This document shows positions 7,870-17,652 of a DNA stretch of 36,143 nucleotides, piece after piece. The translations under genes were made by a program, and so were the position numbers. Within the stretch, counting starts at the first letter, position 1. The number at the start of each line of letters is the position of its first letter. This DNA is from Terriglobia bacterium (GTDB lineage: Bacteria > Acidobacteriota > Terriglobia > UBA7540). The stretch covers positions 1-36,143 of the forward strand of contig DASTAW010000051.1 of NCBI GenBank assembly GCA_035712365.1, written 5' to 3'. The notes below the pieces were generated by a model that worked only from the letters and a program-made list of their open reading frames with translations, had not been told where the DNA came from and did not search any database.

Positions 7870-8961
7870 TTAGGCAGAACCTAAGAGCGAGGCCCAAGCC
7901 CGCCGGTGAACGACATCGGAACGATATTCTTCCATCTGGCTTGCGGTCTCCTTTAGGAACTCTCGCCGCCCGCTTTCTCCAACAAGCGATAGCGCGACCC
8001 TGGCAAGCGAAGGCAGATCGGTTACATAGAGACTGTACCCGCTGACGAACTCGCTCTCGATAAGCCGCTGGACATCCGACTCTTCGGACTTGGATGTGCC
8101 CTGCGCCACAAAGAAAATCTCCGAGACTTGTCTCTCGCGTATCGTAGTCATCTTCGCCCGCATCTGGCTGACCGTGATCTGCCGGTCCTTCACCTCAGCG
8201 GCCATGACCACTTCGCCGCCTTTCGAAACGCACTCGAGGTCGGCAAGCATGCCGCTCGCCTGGTCTGCGGCGGTAATCTTAGCCCGCCGGACTGTCGCGT
8301 AGAGTCGAAATCGGCGGCCGATAATCACGAACAGGGAGCAGGTAAGCGCCAGCAAACGATCTCCTCCCGAATGGTCAGCAAGGAACGCATCAATGAGCTT
8401 CATCGTCCGATCCAGGCTGACCCTGCGCGGAGTGGGGTAAACCACGTGAACCAGCGCCAACCGCCTGTAAACCTCCGTAAGGACTTGATTGAAAACCGAT
8501 GCCGTGAATTCCGGGCGTTGTTCCCTCTCGATAGAATCAAGTACTCTGCAGAGGCAATCCCATCCCTCACGATTCTTCTGAGGACCTCTATATTTTCGGG
8601 TTATTTCGGGAAACCGGAGAGGCTTACTCACATACGGCTCCTGTGAACCGCCCAGGACGTTGTCGTTTGCCTGGTCGAAAGGGACAATGACCCGATGTGC
8701 GACGCTGCGCGCATCGAAAGCACCCTTCCCGCCGCGTGCTACTTGAACTGACCGGCAGTCGATAGACGAGTCCGCTAGTTTGGCTGAAAGCTGCGTTGGC
8801 AGGACGTAGCGGTACGTTTTCGTCTTTGAGTTGATGGAGGAATGGATGTCCCGCACGAGCGATAATTGCGAGAGCCAGTCGCGGAGCTCGCCTTCCCTGG
8901 CTCGCTTCATAATCTCGGCCCAAGCAAACTTGATCGCTTGGTCAGCCTTCTCAATCAGCAT
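7870..8961 (-). CDS. SacI-family type II restriction endonuclease
   Basis: I recognise the RE_SacI layout, whose archetype cuts GAGCTC. The 363-residue chain has a helical N-terminal region (ADQAIKFAWAEIMKRA, ELRDWLSQL), the family-type segment KGAFDARSVAHRVIVPFDQ, and a late PD-(D/E)XK-like core. There an Asp in MLADLEC is followed by GGEVVMAAEVKDRQIT, giving the D...ExK triad (about Asp241, Glu256, Lys258). It follows the D12 methyltransferase gene by 28 bases, a normal restriction-modification pair. The ATG at 8961 is my choice; a GTG at 8979 would add six residues, and neither has a strong ribosome site. The target sequence cannot be read from the protein. Confidence 0.75.
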   Translation of the reverse strand: MLIEKADQAIKFAWAEIMKRAREGELRDWLSQLSLVRDIHSSINSKTKTYRYVLPTQLSAKLADSSIDCRSVQVARGGKGAFDARSVAHRVIVPFDQANDNVLGGSQEPYVSKPLRFPEITRKYRGPQKNREGWDCLCRVLDSIEREQRPEFTASVFNQVLTEVYRRLALVHVVYPTPRRVSLDRTMKLIDAFLADHSGGDRLLALTCSLFVIIGRRFRLYATVRRAKITAADQASGMLADLECVSKGGEVVMAAEVKDRQITVSQMRAKMTTIRERQVSEIFFVAQGTSKSEESDVQRLIESEFVSGYSLYVTDLPSLARVALSLVGESGRREFLKETASQMEEYRSDVVHRRAWASLLGSA

Positions 8962-8989
8962 GTTCCCAGGCCGCACCACTCTGGGAAAG

Positions 8990-9859
8990 TTAATAGTTCA
9001 TCCAGAGGGCCTCGCGTCGCGTTTTCTTCACGGAATGGCAGCGCTTGGGTGGGGCGTCCAAGCGGCGCCAGTCACCGAAGATCTCGTCCATCAGGCCACA
9101 ACGATAACCCGAAATGGCAACCTTTCCCTTGCACTGTTTGAGAGCGCGGGCGAGAGTATGGTGTTCGGCGTCCCCCATTTCGAATCCGTAAGCCTTCGAG
9201 TCCCCCCGTGTCGAGTGTACGTACGGCGGGTCGCAATAGAATAACGTTCCGGGGCTATCGTACAACTTGATAACTTCGAGGGCTGGACGGTTTTCAATCT
9301 GCACCCTCAAGAGTCGGAGCGCGATCTCTGGCAGCATTTCAACGCTTCCGAGCCACCGCGAAACGACACCGGACATTCCTGCCCTACTGGTGTTCTTGCA
9401 GTTCGCCCAGCGTCCGAGTGACGCTGTCTGTGCAAGGCCGGTCCGGGTTTGCCTGGCGCGAATGAAGAAAAGGCGTGCACGCTCTAAATCTGAGACTGGC
9501 TGCCCGTTCTTAGAAACAGCCAGATAGAACTCTTCACGCGAAAACGGCGTCAGCCCGATCGTCCGGACAAGTTCTTCGGGCTGACTTCTCAGGACTTTGA
9601 AAAAGTTAACGACCTCTCCGTCTATGTCATTGTAAGTTTCTACAGGACACGGTTCCCGGTTTAAGAGCACAGCAGCCGATCCAGCAAACGGCTCGCAGTA
9701 GTGGTGGCACTTTGGCAACAGAGGCAGCAGCCAATCCAGGTGACTGAACTTCCCGCCGTACCACCCGAAGGCGATGAGCTTCCTCTTCCGGCGCGACTTG
9801 TGCAGCCCGCCATAATCGCTTTCCCACGCTGGGAAGATCGGGGATAATGACCTCCCCAT
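8990..9859 (-). CDS. D12-class adenine-specific DNA methyltransferase (Dam-like)
   Basis: The 289-residue enzyme should transfer a methyl group from SAM to N6 of adenine. Motif X is FGWYGGKFSH (31-40), motif I is CEPFAGSAAV (55-64) and the catalytic motif IV is DPPY (210-213) in FYCDPPYVHSTRG. This order (X, I, target region, IV) defines the alpha/D12 group. The start at 9859 is set by GGAGGTGA just upstream. It is the first gene of the pair with the SacI-family endonuclease, so its job is presumably to protect the host at the endonuclease site. Pairing a SacI-like nuclease with an adenine enzyme is noteworthy. The alternative, an orphan Dam, is less likely given the 28-base linkage. Confidence 0.9.
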   Translation of the reverse strand: MGRSLSPIFPAWESDYGGLHKSRRKRKLIAFGWYGGKFSHLDWLLPLLPKCHHYCEPFAGSAAVLLNREPCPVETYNDIDGEVVNFFKVLRSQPEELVRTIGLTPFSREEFYLAVSKNGQPVSDLERARLFFIRARQTRTGLAQTASLGRWANCKNTSRAGMSGVVSRWLGSVEMLPEIALRLLRVQIENRPALEVIKLYDSPGTLFYCDPPYVHSTRGDSKAYGFEMGDAEHHTLARALKQCKGKVAISGYRCGLMDEIFGDWRRLDAPPKRCHSVKKTRREALWMNY

Positions 9860-10019
9860 AAATTCACCTCCGCCGTCAATTCACAAACCGCGCTGGAATG
9901 GTATCGGCTTGGATCGTACCAAAGATTAAAAGAATTCGTTGGCAGAGTCAAGATTTATAACACAATTAGCTGTAGTCACTGGTTAAAGTAATACAACATG
10001 CGGCGCCACCCGGCAGCCC

Positions 10020-10247
10020 TCAGCGCAGCCGGAGGTACTTGTCAACAGTGAAACCCGCGTCTTTGAGAATGCGAACCGTCAGGCCTCGACCTATGTCACA
10101 GCCGGTGTGAACAGGAATGGTCACTGTTACGCATCGATCGGGCTGCCATAAGGTGGGATGGCTTCCTGACTGGCGGTCCTCGATGAATCCCTGAGATTTT
10201 GGGAAGCGGATAAGCTCCCGGGCCGTGAGTTGGGGAAGGCGGGTCAT
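10020..10247 (-). CDS. hicA: HicA-type mRNA interferase toxin
   Basis: This 75-residue protein has the dsRBD-like HicA pattern: LTARELIRFPKSQGF, then the catalytic-histidine segment RQSGSHPTLW (His30), VTVTIPVHTG and GRGLTVRILKDAGFTVDKYL. HicA toxins cleave mRNA in the cytoplasm and are held by HicB. Its ATG overlaps the hicB stop by four bases (ATGA), so translation is coupled. The first helix contains a proline (RFPKSQ) where an aliphatic residue is usual, and the histidine is followed by Pro. Either change might weaken activity. The gene lies directly downstream of hicB and next to the methyltransferase. Confidence 0.88.
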   Translation of the reverse strand: MTRLPQLTARELIRFPKSQGFIEDRQSGSHPTLWQPDRCVTVTIPVHTGCDIGRGLTVRILKDAGFTVDKYLRLR

Positions 10248-10483
10248 TCGGGGACGCCAACGGTGAGTTCTTCGACGTGCACAAGCCGGTCCTGCTGCGG
10301 GACTGCCTGGCCGTGGGCCAGCATGGAGGCAAGGTGCTGTTCGACCGCCTCCCGGATATTGCGTTTGGCTTCTTCGATAGTTTTCCCGTTGCTGAAGCAG
10401 CCGGGAACGTTCGGGGTATATGCAAAATATCCCTCGTCCTCTGGTCCTTTTTCAATAACGATCCGGAAAGAGTAAAATTTCAT
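10244..10483 (-). CDS. hicB: HicB-family antitoxin
   Basis: The 79-residue product has the partial RNase H-like HicB fold: FRIVIEKGPEDEGYFAYTPNVPGCFSNG, then KTIEEAKRNIREAVEQHLASM. The 'Y.A..P..PGC.S.G.T..EA..N..EA' string is the family hallmark. No extra DNA-binding domain follows, so it is the short HicB form; autoregulation may be weak or use the N-terminal fold. It precedes hicA with a 4-base overlap, the antitoxin-first order. GGAGAG lies close upstream of the ATG at 10483. Confidence 0.9.
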   Translation of the reverse strand: MKFYSFRIVIEKGPEDEGYFAYTPNVPGCFSNGKTIEEAKRNIREAVEQHLASMLAHGQAVPQQDRLVHVEELTVGVPE

Positions 10484-10524
10484 CGCTCTCCGCTCTGCCC
10501 GCTCCCGTTCATTCGATCCAGTTC

Positions 10525-10746
10525 TTACCAGGCATTCGGATCGATTCTTTCGCAGCCTTCCTGGATCGCCTTTGCCATGGCATCGAGGTCCGCGGGGTCA
10601 ATAGAGCCGATGAAACCTGCGAGGTTTCGACCCGGGGTCCCGAAAGGCGCAGCCAGTCGCCTCGTGAAATCCAGCACCTGCTTGCGGCGCTTTTCGTCCA
10701 GGCGGTCAACCTGCTCGATGATCTGCTCCTTAATTGTTTGGCTCAT
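10525..10746 (-). CDS. VapB/DUF2281-like small antitoxin, no adjacent toxin
   Basis: The 73-residue product starts MSQTIKEQIIEQVDRL and continues DEKRRKQVLDFTRRLA, then FGTPGRNLAGFIGSIDPADL and AKAIQEGCERIDPNAW. The amphipathic first half and the terminal 'AI..GCE..D...W' string match a family of small antitoxin-like proteins usually followed by a PIN-domain VapC. Here the next gene downstream is hicB, 41 bases away, and no PIN protein is present. I chose the ATG at 10746; an earlier ATG at 10785 would add 13 residues unlike the family. It may be a solitary survivor of a VapBC pair or part of an expanded HicBA operon. Confidence 0.65.
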   Translation of the reverse strand: MSQTIKEQIIEQVDRLDEKRRKQVLDFTRRLAAPFGTPGRNLAGFIGSIDPADLDAMAKAIQEGCERIDPNAW

Positions 10747-10825
10747 GCTGAACTTAAATTTAGTGAAGACCCGTCCCCATGTCAAGACCGCGGCCTGATG
10801 GCAGCGTTACCTGAGGGTTGCGGGA

Positions 10826-10831
10826 TATAAT
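10826..10831 (+). promoter_or_regulatory. Putative -10 box (TATAAT) for uvrB
   Basis: A perfect TATAAT lies 94 bases upstream of the uvrB start in an otherwise empty interval. No good -35 hexamer sits 16-18 bases upstream, so this is only a candidate. No LexA-like palindrome was recognised next to it. Confidence 0.35.
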
Positions 10832-10924
10832 AGATGTTTCGGCCCTAACAGCTCCGCCGTCCAGAGCATTGATAAGGACCGGAAGAGCCGCGGACCTCAA
10901 GAGCAGAGGACCGCGCTACCTGCC

Positions 10925-12973
10925 ATGGACTTCAAGCTCGTTTCCGACTACAAGCCGCGCGGCGATCAGGTGACCGCCATCGAGCAACTGGTGCGCGGGA
11001 TTGAAGACGGAGAGCAGCACCAGGTGTTGCTGGGAGTTACGGGTTCCGGCAAAACCTACACCGTTGCCAAGGTGGTCGAGGCGATCAACCGGCCGACGCT
11101 GATGCTGGCGCACAACAAGACGCTGGCGGCGCAGCTCTACCATGAGTTCAAGGGATTTTTCCCGCGCAATGCCATCGAATATTTTGTGAGCTACTACGAC
11201 TACTACCAGCCCGAAGCCTACATCCCTTCCGGCGACGTTTATATCGAGAAAGAAGCCACCATCAACGATGAACTCGACAAGCTGCGCATGAGCGCCACGC
11301 GCTCGCTTTTCGAGCGTCGCGACTGCCTGATTGTGGCCAGCGTGAGCTGCATCTATGGCATCGGCTCGCCGGAAGCCTATTACGGCATGCTGCTGCTTCT
11401 TGAAAAGGGCCAGAAGATTGCGCGCCAGGACATCCTGAAGAAGCTGGTTGAAATTCAGTATGAGCGAAACGAAATCGACTTCCGCCGCGGTACTTTTCGG
11501 GTTCGCGGCGATGTGATTGAGGTCTACCCGACCTATGAGGACAACGCCTATCGCATCGAGCTTTGGGGAGATGAGGTTGATTCTCTCGCGCAGATCGATC
11601 CGCTGCTGGGGCAGGTGAAAGAGAATCTGGTGCGCCTGCCGATTTATCCCCGCACGCATTACGTGATGCCGCGCGACCAGCGCGAACGGGCCATTGACGG
11701 CATCCTGAGCGAGCTCGAGTGGTGGCGCGGCGAGCTGGAAAAGCAGGTGAAGATGGTGGAGGCGCAGCGCGTACACCAGCGGACCATGTTTGACGTGGAA
11801 ATGATGAAGGAGATGGGCTACTGCCACGGCATTGAAAATTACTCCCGGCACCTTTCCGGCCGCCTGCCCGGCGAGCCTCCACCCACGCTGCTCGATTACC
11901 TGCCGCACGATGCGCTGATGTTCATCGATGAGAGCCACCAGACCATCCCTCAGCTTCACGGCATGTTTCGCGGCGACCGCTCGCGCAAACAGACCCTGGT
12001 GGAATACGGTTTCCGGCTGCCGTCGGCGCTCGACAACCGGCCGCTGACGTTTGAAGAATTCGAACACCGGGCCCGGCAGACCGTCTACGTTTCCGCGACG
12101 CCGGGTCCCTATGAGCTGACAAAAACGTCAGGGGAAGTGGTGGAGCAGATCATCAGGCCCACGGGGCTGGTGGACCCGGAAGTCGAAGTGCGGCCCACGC
12201 GCAACCAGGTGGACGATCTTCTGGACGAAATCAGGAAGCGCGCCGAGGCGAATGAGCGCGTGCTGGTAACGACTCTTACCAAACGCATGTCGGAAGACCT
12301 GGCGGAATATTACGCCGAGGTCGGCGTCAAGTGCCGCTACCTGCATTCCGAAATTGAAACGCTGGAGCGCGTGAAGATCCTTCGCGACTTGCGGCGAGGC
12401 GAGTTTGATGTGCTGATCGGCATCAACCTGCTGCGCGAGGGTCTGGACCTGCCGGAAGTTTCACTGGTGGCCATTCTGGACGCCGACAAGGAGGGCTATC
12501 TGCGCTCGGCTGGCGCGCTGATCCAAACCATGGGCCGCGCGGCGCGGCACCTGCACGGCCGGGCCATCCTTTACGCCGACCGCATGACGGATTCCATGCG
12601 GCAGGCCATTGCTGAAACCGACCGCCGCCGCGCCCGGCAGATGGAGTATAACGCGGAGAACGGCATTACTCCGGAAAGCATCATCAAACCTGTCGATATG
12701 GCCCTGGTTAAAATTGTCGAGGCGGATTACGTGACGGTGCCAACTGAGGCCGAGGCTGAAGAGATTACTTCGCACGTCCAGCTTGAGGAAATGATCCGAA
12801 GCCTGGAAAACCAGATGCGCGAGGCCGCAAAGGAATTCGAGTTTGAGAAGGCCGCAAAACTGCGTGACCGGGTGAAGGCGCTGCGCGAAAAGGAAGCGGG
12901 ATTCGTTACAGGCCTGGGAGAAGAAGGCGCCGGGCAGGCCCGGGAAACGGAACAGCGCCGGCCCTCGGAATGA
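10925..12973 (+). CDS. uvrB: Excinuclease ABC subunit B (UvrB)
   Basis: UvrB is the damage-verifying helicase-like subunit of nucleotide excision repair; it is loaded by UvrA and recruits UvrC. The 682-residue chain has every expected element: Walker A GVTGSGKT (37-44), the beta-hairpin segment [10 protein letters not shown], the UvrA-binding region, the DESH box (335-338), ATLTKRM-like strand [29 protein letters not shown], motif [15 protein letters not shown], and a C-terminal UVR motif ([20 protein letters not shown]). The start [15 protein letters not shown] fits the family; only a weak AGAGGA lies upstream. The downstream DUF2520 gene begins 20 bases later, so the two are probably cotranscribed. 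Confidence 0.97.
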   Translation: MDFKLVSDYKPRGDQVTAIEQLVRGIEDGEQHQVLLGVTGSGKTYTVAKVVEAINRPTLMLAHNKTLAAQLYHEFKGFFPRNAIEYFVSYYDYYQPEAYIPSGDVYIEKEATINDELDKLRMSATRSLFERRDCLIVASVSCIYGIGSPEAYYGMLLLLEKGQKIARQDILKKLVEIQYERNEIDFRRGTFRVRGDVIEVYPTYEDNAYRIELWGDEVDSLAQIDPLLGQVKENLVRLPIYPRTHYVMPRDQRERAIDGILSELEWWRGELEKQVKMVEAQRVHQRTMFDVEMMKEMGYCHGIENYSRHLSGRLPGEPPPTLLDYLPHDALMFIDESHQTIPQLHGMFRGDRSRKQTLVEYGFRLPSALDNRPLTFEEFEHRARQTVYVSATPGPYELTKTSGEVVEQIIRPTGLVDPEVEVRPTRNQVDDLLDEIRKRAEANERVLVTTLTKRMSEDLAEYYAEVGVKCRYLHSEIETLERVKILRDLRRGEFDVLIGINLLREGLDLPEVSLVAILDADKEGYLRSAGALIQTMGRAARHLHGRAILYADRMTDSMRQAIAETDRRRARQMEYNAENGITPESIIKPVDMALVKIVEADYVTVPTEAEAEEITSHVQLEEMIRSLENQMREAAKEFEFEKAAKLRDRVKALREKEAGFVTGLGEEGAGQARETEQRRPSE

Positions 12974-12992
12974 GGCGCATGGTAAAAACTTT

Positions 12993-13916
12993 ATGAGGGC
13001 CGAAACACCGCGGGCGCGGCGAGAATCAACAGTTGCAATTGTGGGGCCGGGAAGGCTGGGGCAGGCGATGGGCAGGCTGCTTCTTGGCGCCGGCGTGCCG
13101 ATCGAGTTTGTTGCCGCACGACAACTTTCGCGGGCGAAGAAAGCTGTCCGGTTCATCGGCGGCGGCAAGGCGCTCACGTCTAATGACCGCCGGCTGGCCG
13201 AGGCCAAGGTCATTCTGATGTCGACTTCGGATGCCGCAGTCGGTCCCGTGGCGCGAGCGCTTGCCGGCTTTCGCAAAGACTGGTCAGGACGGGTTGTTCT
13301 TCACACCTGCGGCTCGCTCGCGGCGTCCGTCCTCGACCCTTTCAAGAAGCGCGGAGCGGCTGTCGGATCGCTGCATCCTTATCAGACAATCCCAAGTCCG
13401 TCAGCGGGTGTGCAAAATCTTCGGGGTTGTTACTGGGCAGTGGAGGGTGACAGGCGGGCCGTGGCTGTGGCGCGGCGGTGGGTGAAGGTGCTGGGCGGGA
13501 AATCGTTCACTATCGTGCCTGAAGCCAAGGCGCTCTACCACCTGAGCGCCTTTCTCGTGTGCCCAACGGTGGTGACGCTGATGGATTGCTCTGAGAGAAT
13601 CCTGCGCGAAGCTGGCGTGCCAAAGAACATCATTCGCCCCATGCTTGGAATTTTTGTCTCAGAAACGGTACGCAACTTTGTTGAGTTTGGCGGCCGCAAA
13701 TCCTTGACGGGTCCTGCCGTGCGCGGGGACTGGGCAACGCTTCAACGCCACATCGTTGAACTGCAGCGCTTCGCGCCGGAGGTGATTCCAGCATACGTTG
13801 AGATGGTTGATTTAATGCTTGATGTTGCGGGCAGGTCTCGCAGCCGTGGCCGGAAGGCGGGGGAAATCAAATCGAGTGGGACTCAAAGCCGCTCAACGCG
13901 GCGCCGCGAAAAATAA
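12993..13916 (+). CDS. Rossmann-fold/DUF2520 NAD(P)-binding protein
   Basis: The 307-residue protein has a dinucleotide-binding start, STVAIVGPGRLGQAMGRLLLGAG (GxGxxG at about 18-23), followed by ILMSTSDAAVGPVA and HTCGSLAASVLDPFKKRGAAVGSLHPYQTIP. The last string is the signature of the Rossmann-like plus DUF2520 family, relatives of F420-dependent NADP reductases and ketopantoate-reductase-like enzymes. The helical C-terminal domain follows (YHLSAFLVCPTVVTLMDCSE, then SLTGPAVRGDW). The very C-terminus is Arg/Ser/Lys-rich and probably disordered. The substrate is unknown. It is likely in an operon with uvrB and ends at a strong hairpin shared with groEL. Confidence 0.85.
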   Translation: MRAETPRARRESTVAIVGPGRLGQAMGRLLLGAGVPIEFVAARQLSRAKKAVRFIGGGKALTSNDRRLAEAKVILMSTSDAAVGPVARALAGFRKDWSGRVVLHTCGSLAASVLDPFKKRGAAVGSLHPYQTIPSPSAGVQNLRGCYWAVEGDRRAVAVARRWVKVLGGKSFTIVPEAKALYHLSAFLVCPTVVTLMDCSERILREAGVPKNIIRPMLGIFVSETVRNFVEFGGRKSLTGPAVRGDWATLQRHIVELQRFAPEVIPAYVEMVDLMLDVAGRSRSRGRKAGEIKSSGTQSRSTRRREK

Positions 13917-13917
13917 A

Positions 13918-13944
13918 AAGGGCGGGGAATCGGTCCCCGCCCTT
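13918..13944. terminator. Strong bidirectional hairpin between converging operons
   Basis: AAGGGCGGGGA (13918-13928) pairs perfectly with TCCCCGCCCTT (13934-13944) around a 5-base loop. On the minus strand the stem is followed by a T-rich run (TTTATTT), giving a textbook intrinsic terminator for groESL. On the plus strand only GTGTTT follows, so it should stop uvrB/DUF2520 transcription less efficiently. Confidence 0.88.
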
Positions 13945-13993
13945 GTGTTTGCCTGGTTGCTGACCACTAACCACTAGTCACTGACCACTGCTT

Positions 13994-15679
<1,686 letters not shown>

Positions 15680-15775
15680 TTAAATTCCTCCAAAATTTTG
15701 CGTCCGCCCGGCGATTCAAGCCTGTCGGCGGGGTCTTCATATTCCTTTCTGCAAGTTCATCTACAGGGGGATTTC

Positions 15776-16090
15776 TTACTTCTTGCCTGCCGCAGCCTTC
15801 GCAGCCTCAAGCACACCCAGTATCTCGTCTTCGCGCAGGATCAGGTATTCCTGCTCGTCGATTTTGATATCGTTGCCGGAGTATTTTCCGAAAAGAACGC
15901 GATCGCCCACCTTCACGTCCAGCGGAATCACCTTGCCGTCTTCGGTCTTTTTTCCATGACCGACGGCAACGACTTCGCCTTCCTGGGGCTTTTCTTTTGC
16001 CGTGTCGGGAATAATGATTCCACCTTTCACGGTTTCTTTCTCTTCAACACGCTTGATCAAAATTCGATCTTGCAACGGCCTTAACCTCAT
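15776..16090 (-). CDS. groES: Co-chaperonin GroES (10 kDa)
   Basis: The 104-residue lid protein reads [17 protein letters not shown] at its start, followed by the mobile-loop segment [28 protein letters not shown] and [15 protein letters not shown]. The last seven residues (AAKAAAGKK) form a basic tail beyond the usual end. The ATG at 16090 is chosen because AGGAAAGGAG lies upstream and MRLRPL is the family start; a longer frame back to 16264 would be untranslated leader. That 168-base leader contains a perfect GTTGCC-AA-GGCAAC hairpin at 16237-16250, next to the CIRCE operator. Confidence 0.97.
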   Translation of the reverse strand: MRLRPLQDRILIKRVEEKETVKGGIIIPDTAKEKPQEGEVVAVGHGKKTEDGKVIPLDVKVGDRVLFGKYSGNDIKIDEQEYLILREDEILGVLEAAKAAAGKK

Positions 16091-16257
16091 TGTGGACTCT
16101 CTCCTTTCCTGATTTTCCTTCATCAGCGGCAGCCTTGGTCCGCCAGTCTCAGGCCTCGTGGAACTGCTTGAGGACGAGTTGGCGGCCGCCAACCCCCGCT
16201 TTTGTTGATTGTTGAAACAAGAAGACTTATTCCAAAGTTGCCAAGGCAACCTAATAA

Positions 16258-16284
16258 TTAGCACTCTGAATCCAAGAGTGCTAA
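16258..16284. promoter_or_regulatory. CIRCE operator (HrcA-binding site)
   Basis: TTAGCACTC, nine bases, then GAGTGCTAA is an exact match to the consensus CIRCE inverted repeat. In many bacteria HrcA binds it and represses groESL until heat shock. It lies 168 bases before groES on one side and only 36 bases before the plus-strand gene at 16321 on the other, so it could affect both directions. hrcA itself is not in the window. Confidence 0.97.
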
Positions 16285-16320
16285 TTTACAACTTCGGAAC
16301 CCCTTCTGTCAAGAGATTCC

Positions 16321-17604
16321 ATGAACGAAAGACCCTGCTTGGTCACCTGCGCAGTGCAAAGCTATAATGGCCGTTTGGGGAAGGGAAAACACCAATTGCC
16401 AAGTCGCAAGCGCGCTCATCGTGATCGCTTGAATTCTGCCTTCGTGAAAATCTTGCGTGGGAAATGGATTGCCTTTTTGCTGCTGGCGACCCGTGCCGCG
16501 CTGGGCTCTCCTGCCGGCGGGCGCCCTCGCGGTACTGCAGAATTGTCTCCGGCCTCTGCGCTGGCTGTGGCGACAGCTCCGCAGGCTCAGGTCGTTCAGG
16601 AAACAGGGCCCGCGGCAGTCCCGGCTGGCCTTGAGGCGATTCAGAAGGCCATTGCCGGGGTTCGCTCCCCGGGCCTGCAGGCGCTGGCGAGAGCGCTTGG
16701 CTTGAGTTCGGCGCAGGTCGGCCAGCAGGCGTTCGAGGATTCCACGCTTGGATTGGAGGCCATCACCGGCCTTGAGCATGGCGGAATTTCTGCCGTGGCA
16801 GTTAAATGGCAACCCGCGGACCAGGGAGGGCCGCCAAAAGCCCAGCCGGAGCTTTATCTGCTTTCATGGGCCGGCGAGGGCTGGCAGGCATCTTTACTGA
16901 TGGAGGCGACTGCTGCCCTGACGCTCGAAGTTTTGCCGGGGCAAGGTGGAGGCGCAGCGCCGCTGTTTGCCGTGGTCCTCTATCGCGGCGTGACCGCTGT
17001 TCCATACCCGGTGATTTTCCGGCTCAAGGACCATCACGCCTCGCTGGTGTGGGACGGACGGTCTGATTCCGCCTCTTATACAGGATACGACTTCGGATCG
17101 ATCGAATTTGAAAAAGCGGGAAGCGGCAACGTTCCGGTCATGATCGCGGCGGGACAGGCGGACCCGGGGCTGTTGATGTTTGCCGCCTCCCCGGAGCAGA
17201 CCGGCCGGGGCTTTCAGGCGGCTACTGCTTACGTCTGGAAAAATGATGCCTATGTTCCGTTCCGGACCGAGTACACCCACAACCGGGATTACGTCCTCTA
17301 CAGGTTCATTGCCGCCTTGCACCTGCACGACTATAAGACGGCGTATTCCTTCATTGATCCGCCGCAATTTCTCAAAACGGAACAGCCGACGTTGGAGCTT
17401 TTTCGCCAGCGTATTCAGAACATGTGGCCGGAATTTATTGATGACCGGATCTTCGAGGTCCCCGCGCGGCCGGAGACGGACCCGGAAAGCCATACCTTCA
17501 TTCTGAGGCTTGGGGAGGGCAGGATAAACGCCTACCATCCAACCTTCACCCCCGGCCCGGACTATCGCCTGACGGGGCTTGAGCGAGTAGAGACGCGCGA
17601 TTAA
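16321..17604 (+). CDS. Exported protein of unknown function, divergent from groESL
   Basis: I do not recognise this 427-residue protein. A GTG at 16444 opens a segment that looks like a signal peptide (VKILRGKWIAFLLLATRAALG), and this may be the true start; the ATG at 16321 would add 41 basic residues and neither has a clear ribosome site. After an Ala/Pro-rich linker come ordered segments: ELYLLSWAGEGWQASLLME, LFAVVLYRGVTAVPYPVIFRL, AATAYVWKNDAYVPFRTEYTHNRDYVLYRF and a C-terminal helical/beta part. The alternation suggests a beta-propeller or lipoprotein-like periplasmic fold, but this is inference. It starts 36 bases from the CIRCE element. Confidence 0.7.
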   Translation: MNERPCLVTCAVQSYNGRLGKGKHQLPSRKRAHRDRLNSAFVKILRGKWIAFLLLATRAALGSPAGGRPRGTAELSPASALAVATAPQAQVVQETGPAAVPAGLEAIQKAIAGVRSPGLQALARALGLSSAQVGQQAFEDSTLGLEAITGLEHGGISAVAVKWQPADQGGPPKAQPELYLLSWAGEGWQASLLMEATAALTLEVLPGQGGGAAPLFAVVLYRGVTAVPYPVIFRLKDHHASLVWDGRSDSASYTGYDFGSIEFEKAGSGNVPVMIAAGQADPGLLMFAASPEQTGRGFQAATAYVWKNDAYVPFRTEYTHNRDYVLYRFIAALHLHDYKTAYSFIDPPQFLKTEQPTLELFRQRIQNMWPEFIDDRIFEVPARPETDPESHTFILRLGEGRINAYHPTFTPGPDYRLTGLERVETRD

Positions 17605-17652
17605 TCGTCGTTCGGGATGCCTGTCAGAGTGACCCGGGCGGGGAACCGTCCG

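Noticed and set aside
7870-8961. Depletion of GAGCTC sites as support for SacI-like specificity
   Set aside because: GAGCTC occurs several times in the window (for example near 2615, 8884, 11702, 20175 and 20643), so avoidance gives no support.
10916-12067. 383-codon minus-strand open frame
   Set aside because: It is antisense to uvrB, which has all helicase motifs; the long frame reflects GC-rich codon bias.
16091-16264. N-terminal extension of GroES
   Set aside because: The in-frame extension covers the 5' leader next to CIRCE. The family start and ribosome site are at 16090.
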